A stretch of DNA of 64,000 nt from CAITWD01 sp963727285 (GCA_963727285.1 CAVSFF010000009.1:372001-436000); one strand, 5' to 3'; shown: positions 26,513 to 36,035, counted from the first letter of the stretch. Translations and numbers: made by a program. Notes: a model not told the origin generated them from the sequence alone.

Positions 26513-27136
26513 CTAGCCGTCGGACGCGCCCACATCCGGGTCTGGGTCAGGCGCCTGCGGCGGCAGCATCACCACAGGCTGACGCCATAGCGGAATCTTG
26601 CTCGCCCCTTGCCCCCGCAACTGCTGGACGACCGCGAACGATTGGCCGAGCACACGCGACACGGTGACCCCCAACACCACCGCGATGGGAATCTCGACGA
26701 ATGCGGCACTCGCGATTGCACTCGACTGTTCCGGCGTGCTCCACGACAGACACACGTCGATCCACGCGTCGACGACGAGAAGCGACGCGGCTATCGTCAG
26801 TCCCGTCACCGCCAGCTGACGACGGTTCCAAACGAGCCATGCGCTTGTGCCGAGCACTGCGATGAGCATCGTGTCGAAGCCAATCCACGCTGTTCTCCAC
26901 GCGCCTACCGAGATGCCGTCAGGCAGCGTGGCGGTCAGATAAGCGATCCACCCAAGCAGTGCCACGACTCCGCCGGCGGTGATGGCGAGAATCAGTGTCC
27001 TTCGACGCCGAAGTGTGCCCGCCGGGAGCGGTCGGTCCAGCAGCTCGTCAAGCGCCCGCGCGACCCGTGCGCGCTCCTCCGGCAGCCATCGCTCGATCTC
27101 AGCCTGGGTTGGCGCGCGATGTTCGGAGAACGACAT
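26513..27136 (-). CDS. four-helix membrane protein
   Basis: 207 residues; the ATG at 27136 has GGAGG four bases upstream. The N-terminal cytoplasmic helix (QAEIERWLPEERARVARALDELL) is charged. Four membrane segments follow: LILAITAGGVVALLGWIAYLT, TAWIGFDTMLIAVLGTSAWLVW, LAVTGLTIAASLLVVDAWIDV and FVEIPIAVVLGVTVSRVL. The WIGFDT..., W.RR and DAWIDV residues look conserved-type. No family name assigned. It converges with the SHOCT gene and lies downstream of lysR on the same strand with a ~120-base gap. Confidence 0.75.
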   Translation of the reverse strand: MSFSEHRAPTQAEIERWLPEERARVARALDELLDRPLPAGTLRRRRTLILAITAGGVVALLGWIAYLTATLPDGISVGAWRTAWIGFDTMLIAVLGTSAWLVWNRRQLAVTGLTIAASLLVVDAWIDVCLSWSTPEQSSAIASAAFVEIPIAVVLGVTVSRVLGQSFAVVQQLRGQGASKIPLWRQPVVMLPPQAPDPDPDVGASDG

Positions 27137-27256
27137 GTGGCCTCCACTAACGAAGTCGTTGGAACGTCACCAGGGGCAAAGGATGACCTGCGGTCCGGTG
27201 ACACGTCGCGCGCCGTCGCTCCAGCCAACCACACCCGCGATGACGCCGTGACCGAA

Positions 27257-28132
27257 TTAGGCGGCGTCGGGACCGGCGAGCTGCAGAAAGGCGCGCGCGG
27301 CAGGCGACAGGAGACCGCTTCGAAACACGAGGCCGATCGTGCGAGTGATCGGCGGATCAAACTCCGCGATAACCGCGCCCTTTGACGCAGCGTCTTCCGC
27401 GAGAGCACGCGGGAGGATCGAGCTGCCGGCGCCGCTCACTACGAGCGGCGCGATCGCGTCCCGCTGGGCCAGTTCCACCGCGATCGTGGGCTCGAGGTTT
27501 GCATTGGCGAAGGCGGCATTCAGCAGTGAGCGGGTCGACGTTCTTGGTGGCGTCGTGATCAGCGGCACCGATGCGAAGTCGGTGATTGTCGCGCGCCCCG
27601 TACGGAAGACGGTGCCGGGCGGACACGCCGCCAGCAGATCCTGTGTCATGAGCGTCTTGGTCACGAGACCCTCATCACGCACGGGCAGGTCAGTGATCCC
27701 GATCTCGGCGCGCCCCTGCCGAAGAAGATCGTCGATTCCGTGGTCCCCGTCCGGCTCGATGACGCGGACACGCACCCCGGGGAATGCCGTCCGAAATTCC
27801 CCGACGAGGCTCGCCAGCGGATCGACGGCGAGCGTAGGGAGTGCCGCAAGCTCAAGGACTCCGGTCACGAGCTCGGTCACATCGGCTACAGCGTTGCGGG
27901 CGAGCGTCGCGGCGCGAAGCACCTCGCGCGCCGGACCGGCGAACGCCTGACCGGCAGCGGTCAGCGTGACTCGGCGTCCCAACCGATGGAATAGGTCGAC
28001 TCCAAGCTCTGCCTCGAGTGTCCGAACACCTTGCGAGAGCGACGGTTGCGTCACACCGAGAGCGTCGGCGGCGCGCGTGAACCCGCCTCGGTCGATGACC
28101 TCGACGACATATCCGATCTGGTGCAACTCCAT
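27257..28132 (-). CDS. LysR family transcriptional regulator
   Basis: 291 residues from the ATG at 28132, the usual MELHQIGYVVEV start of the family. The winged helix-turn-helix occupies residues ~3-60 (GGFTRAADALGVTQPSLSQGVRTLEAELGVDLFHR). The periplasmic-binding-protein-like effector domain follows (ELAALPTLAVDPLASLVGEFRTAFPGVRV, EIGITDLPV). It diverges from the TauE/SafE permease gene, with a 17-base inverted repeat holding a T-N11-A core between them. The classic arrangement implies that it controls that exporter and itself. Effector unknown. Confidence 0.93.
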   Translation of the reverse strand: MELHQIGYVVEVIDRGGFTRAADALGVTQPSLSQGVRTLEAELGVDLFHRLGRRVTLTAAGQAFAGPAREVLRAATLARNAVADVTELVTGVLELAALPTLAVDPLASLVGEFRTAFPGVRVRVIEPDGDHGIDDLLRQGRAEIGITDLPVRDEGLVTKTLMTQDLLAACPPGTVFRTGRATITDFASVPLITTPPRTSTRSLLNAAFANANLEPTIAVELAQRDAIAPLVVSGAGSSILPRALAEDAASKGAVIAEFDPPITRTIGLVFRSGLLSPAARAFLQLAGPDAA

Positions 28133-28139
28133 GGCTTCG

Positions 28140-28156
28140 CCTATTTGTTGCATAGG
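28140..28156. promoter_or_regulatory. candidate LysR-type operator CCTAT-N7-ATAGG
   Basis: The arms CCTAT (28140-28144) and ATAGG (28152-28156) are perfectly inverted around 7 bases and contain T-N11-A (T28142, A28154), the LTTR box core. It lies 8 bases upstream of the lysR start and 40 bases before the permease start, where an autoregulatory site would be expected. Confidence 0.6.
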
Positions 28157-28195
28157 TAATGACAATTGGATTGCCGAGCGAGATTAGCATTTACT

Positions 28196-28999
28196 ATGAA
28201 TAGTGCCTCGAACCCCAACCGCGCCCGGCGCGCATCATTCGCTCGGGCCCGAACCGTGACCTGGTGGGTACTGACGCTGATCGGCGCCGGAGTCGGGTTC
28301 GTGGCTGGCCTGTTCGGCGCCGGGGGCTCAGCGGTTGGCACGCCGCTGTTGCACGCGGCCGGAGTTCCTGCGTTCTACGCCCTTGCCTCGCCCTTGCCGG
28401 TTGCTATCCCGCTCGCGCTGTCGGCGACGTTCGCCTACCGGGGTTCCGGATTCATCGATCGCCGCCTCCTGGTGAGTGCTGCGTTCTTCGCCATTCCCGC
28501 GACGGTCGTCGGCGCCCTGGTGACGCCGTTGATCGGCGGCCGGATATTGATCGCGGTGACCGACGTCCTGGTGGTTCTGATCGGCATGCGCTTTGTCGCC
28601 GGCCCCCCCCTTCCCACCCGCAGCGAGGCCGACGCCCGTCCGACGTATGTGCGAATTGCGGTCCTCGCCATAGCCGTCGGTTTCGTGGGTGGGCTGCTTG
28701 GGAATAGCGGGGGGTTTCTCTTGGCCCCGCTATTTGTGCTGGTGCTCCGACTCCCGCTGAAGACTGCGCTTGCGACCTCGCTCGCGCTTTCCGCGGTCCT
28801 GGCGATTCCGGGCACCATCACGCACGCGGCGCTCGGTCACATCAGTTGGGAAGTCGTGCTCGCCTACGGGATCGGTGCGATACCGGCGGCATATCTCGGT
28901 GCGCGGCTCGCCCTCGGTATGCGCGCGGGCCCACTCGCGAAAATCTACGGCGTGTGTCTGGCCGTGCTCGGTGTCGTCCTTCTGGCGACGATGGCATGA
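28196..28999 (+). CDS. TauE/SafE family sulfite/anion exporter-type permease
   Basis: 267 residues from the ATG at 28196 (a TTG at 28166 is less likely). About eight membrane segments in the two-repeat TauE/SafE layout: the first repeat holds GAGVGFVAGLFGAGGSAVGTPLL, the second holds VGFVGGLLGNSGGFLLAPLFVL, the duplicated GxxxGxxGxGGG-type motif. Family members export or import sulfoacetate, sulfite or other small anions. Divergent from lysR with an operator-like repeat between. The nearby sulfur island makes a sulfur-anion substrate attractive, but this is inference. Confidence 0.92.
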   Translation: MNSASNPNRARRASFARARTVTWWVLTLIGAGVGFVAGLFGAGGSAVGTPLLHAAGVPAFYALASPLPVAIPLALSATFAYRGSGFIDRRLLVSAAFFAIPATVVGALVTPLIGGRILIAVTDVLVVLIGMRFVAGPPLPTRSEADARPTYVRIAVLAIAVGFVGGLLGNSGGFLLAPLFVLVLRLPLKTALATSLALSAVLAIPGTITHAALGHISWEVVLAYGIGAIPAAYLGARLALGMRAGPLAKIYGVCLAVLGVVLLATMA

Positions 29000-29433
29000 G
29001 CCGTAGGTGCCAGTCGGAAGCGTCAAACAAGCACCCAACCGCGGCGCCAGCGGTGCTGCAGACCGGGGGGCGGGAGATCGGCCGAGCGGGCGGCCTCGCT
29101 GCCAGGTGACCTGCCGCAAGCCGCTCGCTGCAGGCCGTCGCGATCTCGACCACCGCAGTCGCGTCGCGGTACTCAGCGAATCTGCTTTGCCTCGCTTGTC
29201 CGGGCATTCCAGTCGTGCAGATCATGGGTCGAGAGTCATCGAGCGGCCCGATGATGGGCTACCCGGAACCCTTGAGCAGCGCCCGCAGCCGACGGCGCCA
29301 CCGGAGTGACCGAACCGCGACGATGCGGACGCGCCCATCGAAGCGTCTCGCCTCTCCGGACGAGAGGGACGACAGCGAGGACGCCGGGCGATTGCAGATC
29401 TCCTGCGCACCACCCATCATTGCTCGCGACCGA
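29000..29433. other. intergenic region, nothing recognised
   Basis: 434 bases between convergent genes. I could not support a gene, a strong hairpin or a repeat here. Confidence 0.4.
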
Positions 29434-30066
29434 TTACGCCGGGCGCCGAGCGATGATCTGGACGACACTGCCGAGGCCGGTGTGTCCGCGGCCCTCGATG
29501 ACCTGTCGTTCAACCTCGACGGCATGAACAAACTCGAGCCCAGCGAGTTCCCGTCGCAGATCGGCGAGGGTCATCGCGAGCTCTGCCACGGGCGGTCCGC
29601 CGGTGCCGCGTCCAATCTGGTCGGGCGTATACGCCTCGAGCAGGAAGGTCCCGCCGGGGGCCAGCGCATCCACGATTCGCCGGTGCAGATCCCGACGAAT
29701 CGTGGGAGGCAGGTGGGCGAAGATCGACACGATCCCGTTCCATGACTGGATGCCGAGATCCGCAGTCGCGAGATCGCCAGTCATCGCGTCGACGCTGACG
29801 TCGTGCTGTGCAGCGAGCCGACGGGTCTTGGCGACCCCGGACGCGGTCAGGTCAATGCTTGAGACCTCATGCCCGTGGCGTGCCAAGAACACGGCATTTC
29901 GGCCCTCACCTTCGGCCACGCACAGCACCCGGCCGGCCGGCAGGCTGCCGACGTGCGCTCGCAGGAACTCGTTGGGTTCGGTGCCGTACCGGTAGCCGTC
30001 TCCAGCGAAGCGTTGCTCCCAGGCGGCGGCAGTCGGAGATGGAGAGTCCGGCGGTGTTGATGCCAT
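29434..30066 (-). CDS. class I SAM-dependent methyltransferase (TehB/thiopurine-type)
   Basis: 210 residues. The N-terminal WEQRFAGDGYRYGTEPNEFL is the substrate-lid signature of the TehB-like group. Motif I appears as VLCVAEGEGRNAVFLARHGHEV with the downstream acidic SSIDLTASGVAKTRRLA. The post-I motif is WNGIVSIFAHLPP and LAPGGTFLLEAYTP follows. Members methylate tellurite, thiols or thiopurines. It lies at the end of the redox island, 48 bases after a carboxymuconolactone-decarboxylase-like gene, so a thiol or sulfide substrate would fit the neighbourhood (inference). Confidence 0.88.
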   Translation of the reverse strand: MASTPPDSPSPTAAAWEQRFAGDGYRYGTEPNEFLRAHVGSLPAGRVLCVAEGEGRNAVFLARHGHEVSSIDLTASGVAKTRRLAAQHDVSVDAMTGDLATADLGIQSWNGIVSIFAHLPPTIRRDLHRRIVDALAPGGTFLLEAYTPDQIGRGTGGPPVAELAMTLADLRRELAGLEFVHAVEVERQVIEGRGHTGLGSVVQIIARRPA

Positions 30067-30114
30067 GCGCGTGCCTACCTCGTCTGGTCTCCGGGTCCTT
30101 GACCGCGAGACTTC

Positions 30115-30647
30115 CTAGTACTCCTCGGGGTCCAGTTTCAGCGCCTCGTTGAACCTGTTGATCATGTTGTAGAGCGCGGCGATCGCGGTGATTTCGACGA
30201 TTTGGGATTCGCTGAAGTGGAGCGCGAGGTCCGCGTATGTGCTGTCGCGGATGTCGCCGGGGCTGAGGGTCATTTCCTCGGCGTACTTCAGCGCGGCTTT
30301 CTCGCCTTCGTCGATCTGGGCCGTCGACGGGTCGTCCATCTCGGAGATCTCGCCTGGGCTGAAGCCCATCTTTGCGCTGATCTGCTCATGGGCATGCGTG
30401 CAATACGCCGATTGGTTGAGCTCGAGACACGCGCAGGATGATTCGTTCCTTGAGCTTGGGATCGATCTCGTCCGGAGCGCTGCACCGCGGCGACGAAGGG
30501 CCCGATCGTTGCGAGGATGTCGGGTTTGTGGGCGAAGGTCTTGTAGATGTTCGTCACCTTGCCCCGCTTGGCACGCATGCGCGCGAATGCGTCACGGATT
30601 ACCGGATCGTCGGTGCCGTCCTCTTCGATATATGTGACTCTTGCCAT
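30115..30647 (-). CDS. carboxymuconolactone decarboxylase/AhpD-like protein (two frame changes)
   Basis: The ATG at 30647 has GAGGTG 7 bases upstream. Three frames must be joined: MARVTYIEEDGTDD...PFVAAVQ, then APDEIDPKLKERIILRVS, then ELNQSAYCTHAHEQISAKMG...LDPEEY. The breaks lie near 30475-30485 and 30424-30432, each equal to one extra base. The restored ~176 residues are a normal CMD-family protein with the CTHAH redox/active site region in place of CxxC...H. Family members act as hydroperoxidase-type or decarboxylase-type small enzymes. It is the last CMD-type gene of the ArsR-headed island. Confidence 0.75.
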
Positions 30648-30770
30648 TGCAATGCACCTCGCTATTGCTCTTGTGGAATCCGTTCGAATCGAGGGCACCT
30701 ACGGCGATTTCCTCGGTGCCGCTCGGGCGGTAGTTCTGGGCGCGATTCGATCGGAAGCTGGGAACGCGCC

Positions 30771-30929
30771 TTAGACGTCCGTGGTCCGAGAGCCGTGGCT
30801 GCGGCGAATGATCTCCACCATCTTGATGTTGAGCACGACAAACCGCCATAGCTGCCACGGGACGAAGGTTCGCTGAAACAGCGTCCATCGCGTCGGATGT
30901 GTGACGTACGGGGCCTTCTCGGTGTCCAT
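30771..30929 (-). CDS. 52-residue basic protein downstream of the SQR-like gene
   Basis: Too short to be caught by usual gene finders. The ATG at 30929 is preceded by GGAGTAG, which overlaps the stop of the SQR-like gene, with 4 bases between the genes. The protein has TLFQRTFVPWQLWRFVVLNI followed by KMVEIIRRSHG: an aromatic, hydrophobic central helix flanked by basic residues, as in a membrane-surface peptide. Coupling to the flavoprotein suggests a small partner or membrane tether. I know of no named family, and the coding call rests on the ribosome site, spacing and composition. Confidence 0.7.
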   Translation of the reverse strand: MDTEKAPYVTHPTRWTLFQRTFVPWQLWRFVVLNIKMVEIIRRSHGSRTTDV

Positions 30930-30933
30930 GTCG

Positions 30934-32380
30934 CTACTCCGGTATCAGAGGCCAGCCAGGGCGAAGCCGTGCCTTGTAGAGGAAGAGGTGGTGAAGCAGG
31001 ATCTTGATCCAGTGCCCTGCGAGGCCGATTTCCCCGAAGGTGCGCTTCTGATCGCGCCCGCTGTCGGGGTAGCGCTCAAAGTCCGGGACGATCGGGAAGA
31101 CGGTCATCGAGGCAGCGGTGCCGGTGAACGGGTTCGATCCGGCCGACGCCACACAGGCGGCACCCATCTCGGCCATCGACGCGGCGTGGGTCGGGGCGTC
31201 GGCACCGCCGATCATGTCCACGATGCTCCTGGCAACCGTCTTGCCGATCATGGCGGAGGGCATCCCGGTGCGGGGCGGCGCCGGTGCGATCAGCGTCCCG
31301 TTGGGACTTGTGTGTGGACGGGAGATCGCGTGCGGCGGTGCGAACGCGATTCCCGCGGCGAAGATGTTCCGATATGCCGGCGATTGGTACGTCCGAGGCC
31401 AGTCGCTCGCGGACCACTCCTCGTACGGCTTGACATCGTAGGACGCGTCAACCCGCATGAACTCGTTCGGCATGAACAGGCGATCAGTGATGTCCGCACC
31501 GGCCCGGTCGTAGGCCGTGAGCCCGACCCCTGAGAACGGGGGCAGGAGCATTGCGAAGTCGAATTCCTGCTCGTGCTCCGACGCCATCGAGGGTCTCATA
31601 AAGGGCCCGTCCCGGCTCGACTTTCTGGACGTGGGCCCGCGTGATCCAGTCGATTCCGCGCTCCGCAAACAGCGACGCGTTGAAGATGCTGCTCGGAATG
31701 ACGAACCCGGCCCGCTTGAGCTGCATGCCGCCCATCCCGAAGTCACCAAGTTCATACTCGTTGGTGATCCACGTGATCTCGGCACGATCCCGAACCTTCC
31801 GGGCGCGGAGCTCGAACTCGAGGTTGACGATGTACTCGAATGCGGCGCCTTCGCACGTGCACGTGCCATGGCCGACGCCGACCAAGAAGCGGCGTCGCTC
31901 GCCCCGGCGCATCCGTTCGACCTCCTCGGCGAATCGAAGTGACGTCTCGGTCGCGTGTTCGGCGGTGCATACCGACAGGCTGTTGCCGCCGTCCGGTCCA
32001 AGCCCCTCGGTCCTGTCGAATCGGAGGCGGGGTCCCGTGGCGTTGAGCAGGTAGTCGTACGACACGCGCTGGCGAGAGCCGTCGTTACCCTCGACCACGA
32101 CAAATGGATTTGGGTTGGCGCTGTCGCCTTCGGGATGGATCTCCTGTGCGGCGGCCTGAACGAACTCGATGCCGTGACGTTCGTAGACCGGGGCAAGCGG
32201 GAAGACGACCTTCTCGGGTTTCATCAACCCGACGCCAACCCAGATGTTCGATGGGATCCAGTTGTAGTCGGGCTTCGGCGACACGACCGTCACCGAATGT
32301 TCCCGGCCCAGCCACCGGCGCGCGAACGCGGCTGCCGTGTGTCCCGAAATGCCGGCACCGAGGATGACCACTCGACTCAC
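30934..32380 (-). CDS. sulfide:quinone-oxidoreductase-like FAD/NAD(P) oxidoreductase (frame change near 31585)
   Basis: The GTG at 32380 has AAGGAGG 6 bases upstream. The N-terminal dinucleotide fold is RVVILGAGISGHTAA, then NATGPRL and FAEEVERMRRG. Cys residues occur at SVCTAEHA and HGTCTCEGAA, with a C-terminal one at MGAACVAS, spaced like the catalytic cysteines of SQR enzymes. After ETLDG the frame changes (one extra base near 31580-31590) to SEHEQEFDFAMLLPPFSG, giving ~481 residues. The C-terminal IGLAGHWIKILLHHLFLYKARLRPGW forms the amphipathic membrane-docking end of SQR-type proteins. It would oxidise sulfide and pass electrons to quinone. The neighbours DUF302, AhpD-like and MMPL support a redox/sulfur-stress role. 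Confidence 0.78.
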
Positions 32381-32695
32381 AATCCGCCTCCTTCAGAGTT
32401 GCTGATCGCCCGGTGAGGATGCGGCGGCACGCCTGGGCGAGGGGCCGCCGAGGGTGGGCGTGCGCGAGGATCAGATCCGGCGCGTCGTCCGACATTGGCG
32501 AAGCGGTATGGAGCACCTGGCAGGCCAAGGCGTCCGACGCCGCGATGCACGGGCTCCAACGTCGTTATAGGTCGGGACGGGAGCAATCGCGCGGACGGCA
32601 CCGGCGGGCGACGTTCCGGCGGGCTCGCGTGTCGAGCTCCACATGCGGATCTCGCGACATTGTCGGGAGGCGATCTCTGCGTGTCCCAACATCCC

Positions 32696-33113
32696 TCACG
32701 CCTCCAGTGGGCCGGCGGCGATCCGCGCGAGGGCCCGGCTCGAGCCGTGCACCGATCTCGCTCGCGATCGGCGCGAGCGACGGGTTGTCGACCATGCCGA
32801 GCATGTCCTCGGCGGAGATCGCGCTGACATAGGTCTGTCCGTTCAGGACAAACACGCTGACGTTGCACGGCAGCAATGCCCCCAACTGGGGCTCAACGCT
32901 CAACGCTTGGTCCGCCAGGCGGGGGTTGCACGCGCCAAGGATCGTGTAGCGCTCTCGATCAACGCCCAATTTCTCATTGAGCGTCGCCTGCACGTCGATC
33001 TCCGACACCACACCGAATCCCTCCTCGGCGAGGGCGGTCCGAGTACGCGAAAGTGCGTCATCGAAACTCGCGTCGAGGGATCGGCAGTCGGAATAGGTCG
33101 TTGGTTCCAGCAT
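32696..33113 (-). CDS. DUF302 family protein (frame change near the 3' end)
   Basis: The ATG at 33113 has GAGGAG 7 bases upstream. DUF302 hallmarks: TTYSDCRSLDASFDDALSRT, LAEEGFGVVSEIDVQATLNEKLG, YTILGACNPRLADQAL and LGALLPCNVSVFV. In the starting frame the protein runs on as basic nonsense after ARLEPG. One extra base near 32731-32745 restores RALARIAAGPLEA and a stop at 32696, giving ~138 residues, the normal size. DUF302 proteins are small cytoplasmic proteins frequently found beside sulfur and thiol-redox genes. Biochemical function unknown. Confidence 0.82.
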
Positions 33114-33141
33114 CACGGGGCTCCTCGGTCGGCGGGTCGTC

Positions 33142-33603
33142 TTAGCCCTCGATCGGGGGCGGCTGCGCGTCGGCGACCAGCATCACGCGGTTCCAGGCTC
33201 CGATCGCGGTGATGACGATCACCAACTGGGCAAGCAGCGGTCCCGGGAAATGCTCGGCGGCCTGCTCATAGGCCTCCTCGGGCACCGGCCCCGACGGAAG
33301 GAGTGTCAGCGCCTCAGCCAGCTCCAGGGCGGCACGCTCAGGGCCGGTAAAGAACGGTGATTCGCGCCATACCGCGACCGCGTACAGCAGCCGCTCGGGG
33401 ACGCCGGCTTTTCGTGCGAGTCCGCTATGGAGGTCAACGCAATAGGCGCAGCCGTTGATCTGGGACACGCGCACCTTGACAATTTCGGCCAATGCATGGT
33501 CGATGTCCGGCGTTGCGCGCGTCAATGCGGCGAGCGCCCGGTAGGCGTCTGTGGCATCAGCCCTGACGTCAACTTTGTGCGATGTCGCGTGCGTTGTGCT
33601 CAT
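33142..33603 (-). CDS. AhpD-like/carboxymuconolactone decarboxylase family protein
   Basis: 153 residues; the ATG has GGAGCGGG about 8 bases upstream. The redox motif is INGCAYCVDLHSG (CxxC...H), the AhpD signature in which the Cys pair and His act in peroxide or lipoamide-linked reduction. Length and the C-terminal helical part (LLAQLVIVITAIGAWNRVMLV) are typical. It sits 28 bases before the DUF302 gene and 90 bases after the MMPL gene on the same strand, within the ArsR-headed operon. Alkyl-hydroperoxidase-type activity is a reasonable expectation. Confidence 0.9.
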   Translation of the reverse strand: MSTTHATSHKVDVRADATDAYRALAALTRATPDIDHALAEIVKVRVSQINGCAYCVDLHSGLARKAGVPERLLYAVAVWRESPFFTGPERAALELAEALTLLPSGPVPEEAYEQAAEHFPGPLLAQLVIVITAIGAWNRVMLVADAQPPPIEG

Positions 33604-33693
33604 GATTCCCGCTCCTGTGAACTCGTGGTGGTGCCCGTCGCGCAGGAGTCGGGGGTCTCCAGTGCGCGACGGGGCTGAGTAGTTCGGGGCGTC

Positions 33694-35799
33694 CTAGTGG
33701 CCGAAGCGCACCTCGGGCAACATCCGGTGCAGCCACTGCGGGCGCCACCAGGCCCAGCGGCCAACGAGGCGCAGCGCGACCGGCACCAGGAGCAACCGGA
33801 CCAGCAACGCATCGAGCGCAACGGCGACGCCGAGAATGATCCCCATCTCCTTCGGCGGAAGCGGGCCCGACAGCGCGAACGTAAAGAACACCGCGACCAT
33901 GACCGCGCCCGCGGCGAGGATCACCCTCCCGGAGTGCGCCATCCCTCCGATCGCCGCGTCGTGGGCGTCGTGGGAGTGGTCCCAGTGCTCCTTGGCCGAT
34001 GACAGCAAGAAGACCGTGTAGTCCATCGAGATCGCGAAGATCATCGCGAAGAAGAAGACTGGCCCCCAGGCGTCCAGAAAGCCCTGAGACTGAAAACCAA
34101 GCACGCCGGCCAGGTCGCCGTTCTGAAAGACCAAGCGCGCGACGCCGAAGGCCGCGCCGGTCGCAAGGAGACTTGTCAGGACGCCGATCGCCGCGGCGAC
34201 AGGCGCCTGGAGTGCAACCAGGAGCAGCAGGAATCCGAGGACGAGGATGACCCCGATGACAATCGGGGTGTAGGTCGATAGCAGCGCCGCGAGATCGTGG
34301 TTCTCCGCCGTGGCCCCCCCGATAAGCACTCCCGCCGGCAACTCGCTGCGCAGCCGGTCGATCGTGGCGCCCGTCGCTGTTGCGGACGGGTCGGTCTTCG
34401 GAATGGCCTGCACTAGCGCCAGTCCATTCTTCCCTGGCTGGATCGGAGTCACATTGGCGATACCGGGGTCGGCCGCCGCGGTGCGTGCGGCAGCGGCCAT
34501 CTGCGGTGCGGGTCCGACCAATTGGAGGGCGCCGGGCGCACCGGGGCCGAACCCGGCCTGAACCTGCGTGTAGCCCATCCGTGAGGTGTCCGTCGAGGGC
34601 ACGACCTTGATCGACGGCATGCCCGTCTTCAACCCGATGATCGGGACCGCGAGGACCAGCAGCGCGATCAGTGCGGGAAGTCCGTACAGCGCCGGTCGGC
34701 GCCACAGGCGCTCACCCCAAGCAGCAAAGCGCGCTGATCGGTGCTCGCCGCTGTGCGCCCACGGAAGCGCGCCCTTGTCGACACGCGCGCCGAGCTTACC
34801 GAGTGTTGCCGGCAGCAAGGTGAGCGTCGCCAGCAGGATGAAGATCACCGAGAGCATGATCCCCAGCGCCATTGAGCGGAACGCCGGGCTCGGGACAAGC
34901 ATCACGGCAGACAGCGAGATCAGCACCGTGAGCCCCGAGAACACGACCGCTTTGCCGGCGGTGTCCATCGTTTCGCCGACGGCGTCCTCAGCCGAGAGAC
35001 TGCGGCCGAAGTACGCACCGCGGAACCGCACGACGATGAACAGGGCGTAGTCGATCCCGAGCGCCAGCGCGAACATGAGTGCGAAGTTCATCGCCCAGAT
35101 CGACACCTCGGTGACCTGGGAAGTCAGGTACAGCGCCCCGGCCGAGGCGGCGAGGCCGATGATCGTCAAGAGCAACGGGAGACCGGCGGCCACCAGGGCG
35201 CCGAAGGCGAGCACCAGGATGATCAGGGTCACCGGCCAGCTGATGAATTCTGACGTCATCATCGCGTTGCGATTGGCGGTGTTGAAGTCCGACCACATCC
35301 CCGATGCTCCGGTGAGATTCACGCCGACTTGCGGTGTGCTCAGTCGCGTCAGCGGGCCTTTGAGGTCGTCGGCGGCACGAACCATGGCTGTGGGGTCGCC
35401 TGCCGCGCCGCCCATGATCACGGCGGTGTGGCCGTCGCGTGAGAGCGTCATCCCCGGCGTGGGGGGTGTGACCGATGCGATGCGACGGTCGCTGCGCAGA
35501 AGCGCCTCGCTGTGGCTGATCGCACTCGCGAAAGCAGTATCCCGCGTCGTGAGCGTCGGCGAATGGACCACGACCATCACGGCCGAACTTGAGTTGCCCG
35601 CGAAGTTGGCCTGGATGAGACTCCGGGCTTGGACGGATTGCGAGCCAGAGTCCTGCCACCCGGCACCCGAGAGCGCGGTTTCAACGCGCGGCGCGAAGAT
35701 CCCGAGGCCGACCAGAATGATTGCCCAGGAGATGAACACCCAGCGTGCGTGCGTTGCCGACCAGCGCCCGAGCCGGCCGATCGGCCCGAGGGCGCTCAT
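33694..35799 (-). CDS. MMPL/RND family transporter
   Basis: 701 residues with the MMPL plan: one N-terminal helix (WVFISWAIILVGLGIFAPRV), an extracytoplasmic domain, helices 2-6, a charged cytoplasmic loop (LGKLGARVDKGALPWAHSGEHR), helix 7, a second extracytoplasmic domain, helices 8-12. Proton-relay-type motifs are ALGIDYALFIVVRFR in helix 4 and FAISMDYTVFLLSSAKEHW in helix 10. The ATG overlaps the DUF2892-like gene stop by 4 bases (ATGA), so it is coupled to the ArsR operon. Family members export lipids, siderophores or drugs; the cargo here is unknown. Ends ...LPEVRFGH. Confidence 0.93.
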   Translation of the reverse strand: MSALGPIGRLGRWSATHARWVFISWAIILVGLGIFAPRVETALSGAGWQDSGSQSVQARSLIQANFAGNSSSAVMVVVHSPTLTTRDTAFASAISHSEALLRSDRRIASVTPPTPGMTLSRDGHTAVIMGGAAGDPTAMVRAADDLKGPLTRLSTPQVGVNLTGASGMWSDFNTANRNAMMTSEFISWPVTLIILVLAFGALVAAGLPLLLTIIGLAASAGALYLTSQVTEVSIWAMNFALMFALALGIDYALFIVVRFRGAYFGRSLSAEDAVGETMDTAGKAVVFSGLTVLISLSAVMLVPSPAFRSMALGIMLSVIFILLATLTLLPATLGKLGARVDKGALPWAHSGEHRSARFAAWGERLWRRPALYGLPALIALLVLAVPIIGLKTGMPSIKVVPSTDTSRMGYTQVQAGFGPGAPGALQLVGPAPQMAAAARTAAADPGIANVTPIQPGKNGLALVQAIPKTDPSATATGATIDRLRSELPAGVLIGGATAENHDLAALLSTYTPIVIGVILVLGFLLLLVALQAPVAAAIGVLTSLLATGAAFGVARLVFQNGDLAGVLGFQSQGFLDAWGPVFFFAMIFAISMDYTVFLLSSAKEHWDHSHDAHDAAIGGMAHSGRVILAAGAVMVAVFFTFALSGPLPPKEMGIILGVAVALDALLVRLLLVPVALRLVGRWAWWRPQWLHRMLPEVRFGH

Positions 35800-36035
35800 C
35801 GGCTCACCTCCTGAATGCCAAAGCGGCGCAGGACAAGCGACGCGGGGCAGTCACCGACCGTCACGTACATCCACTGGCTCACGCCCACGAATGCGGTCAG
35901 TGCCAAGAACCAGGGACTGACCACTAGCGCGAGCGCGACGCTCGCAAGTGTCATCGTGGCGGCGAGCGCGAACAGGATGCGTTCAAGGCTCCAGCCCCGA
36001 CGTGCCGTGCATGTTGACCCGTGGTTATCTGCCAT
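35796..36035 (-). CDS. small two-helix membrane protein (DUF2892-like)
   Basis: 79 residues; the ATG at 36035 has GGAGATTG upstream and overlaps the ArsR stop by one base (TGATG). The motifs WSLERILFALAATMTLASVALA and FLALTAFVGVSQWMYVTVGDCP resemble the YgaP-type DUF2892 membrane domain, where a Cys near the helix end (GDCPASLVL) is conserved. Such proteins accompany rhodanese and sulfur-transfer genes. It is sandwiched with overlaps on both sides, so it is a fixed part of the operon. Confidence 0.82.
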   Translation of the reverse strand: MADNHGSTCTARRGWSLERILFALAATMTLASVALALVVSPWFLALTAFVGVSQWMYVTVGDCPASLVLRRFGIQEVSR

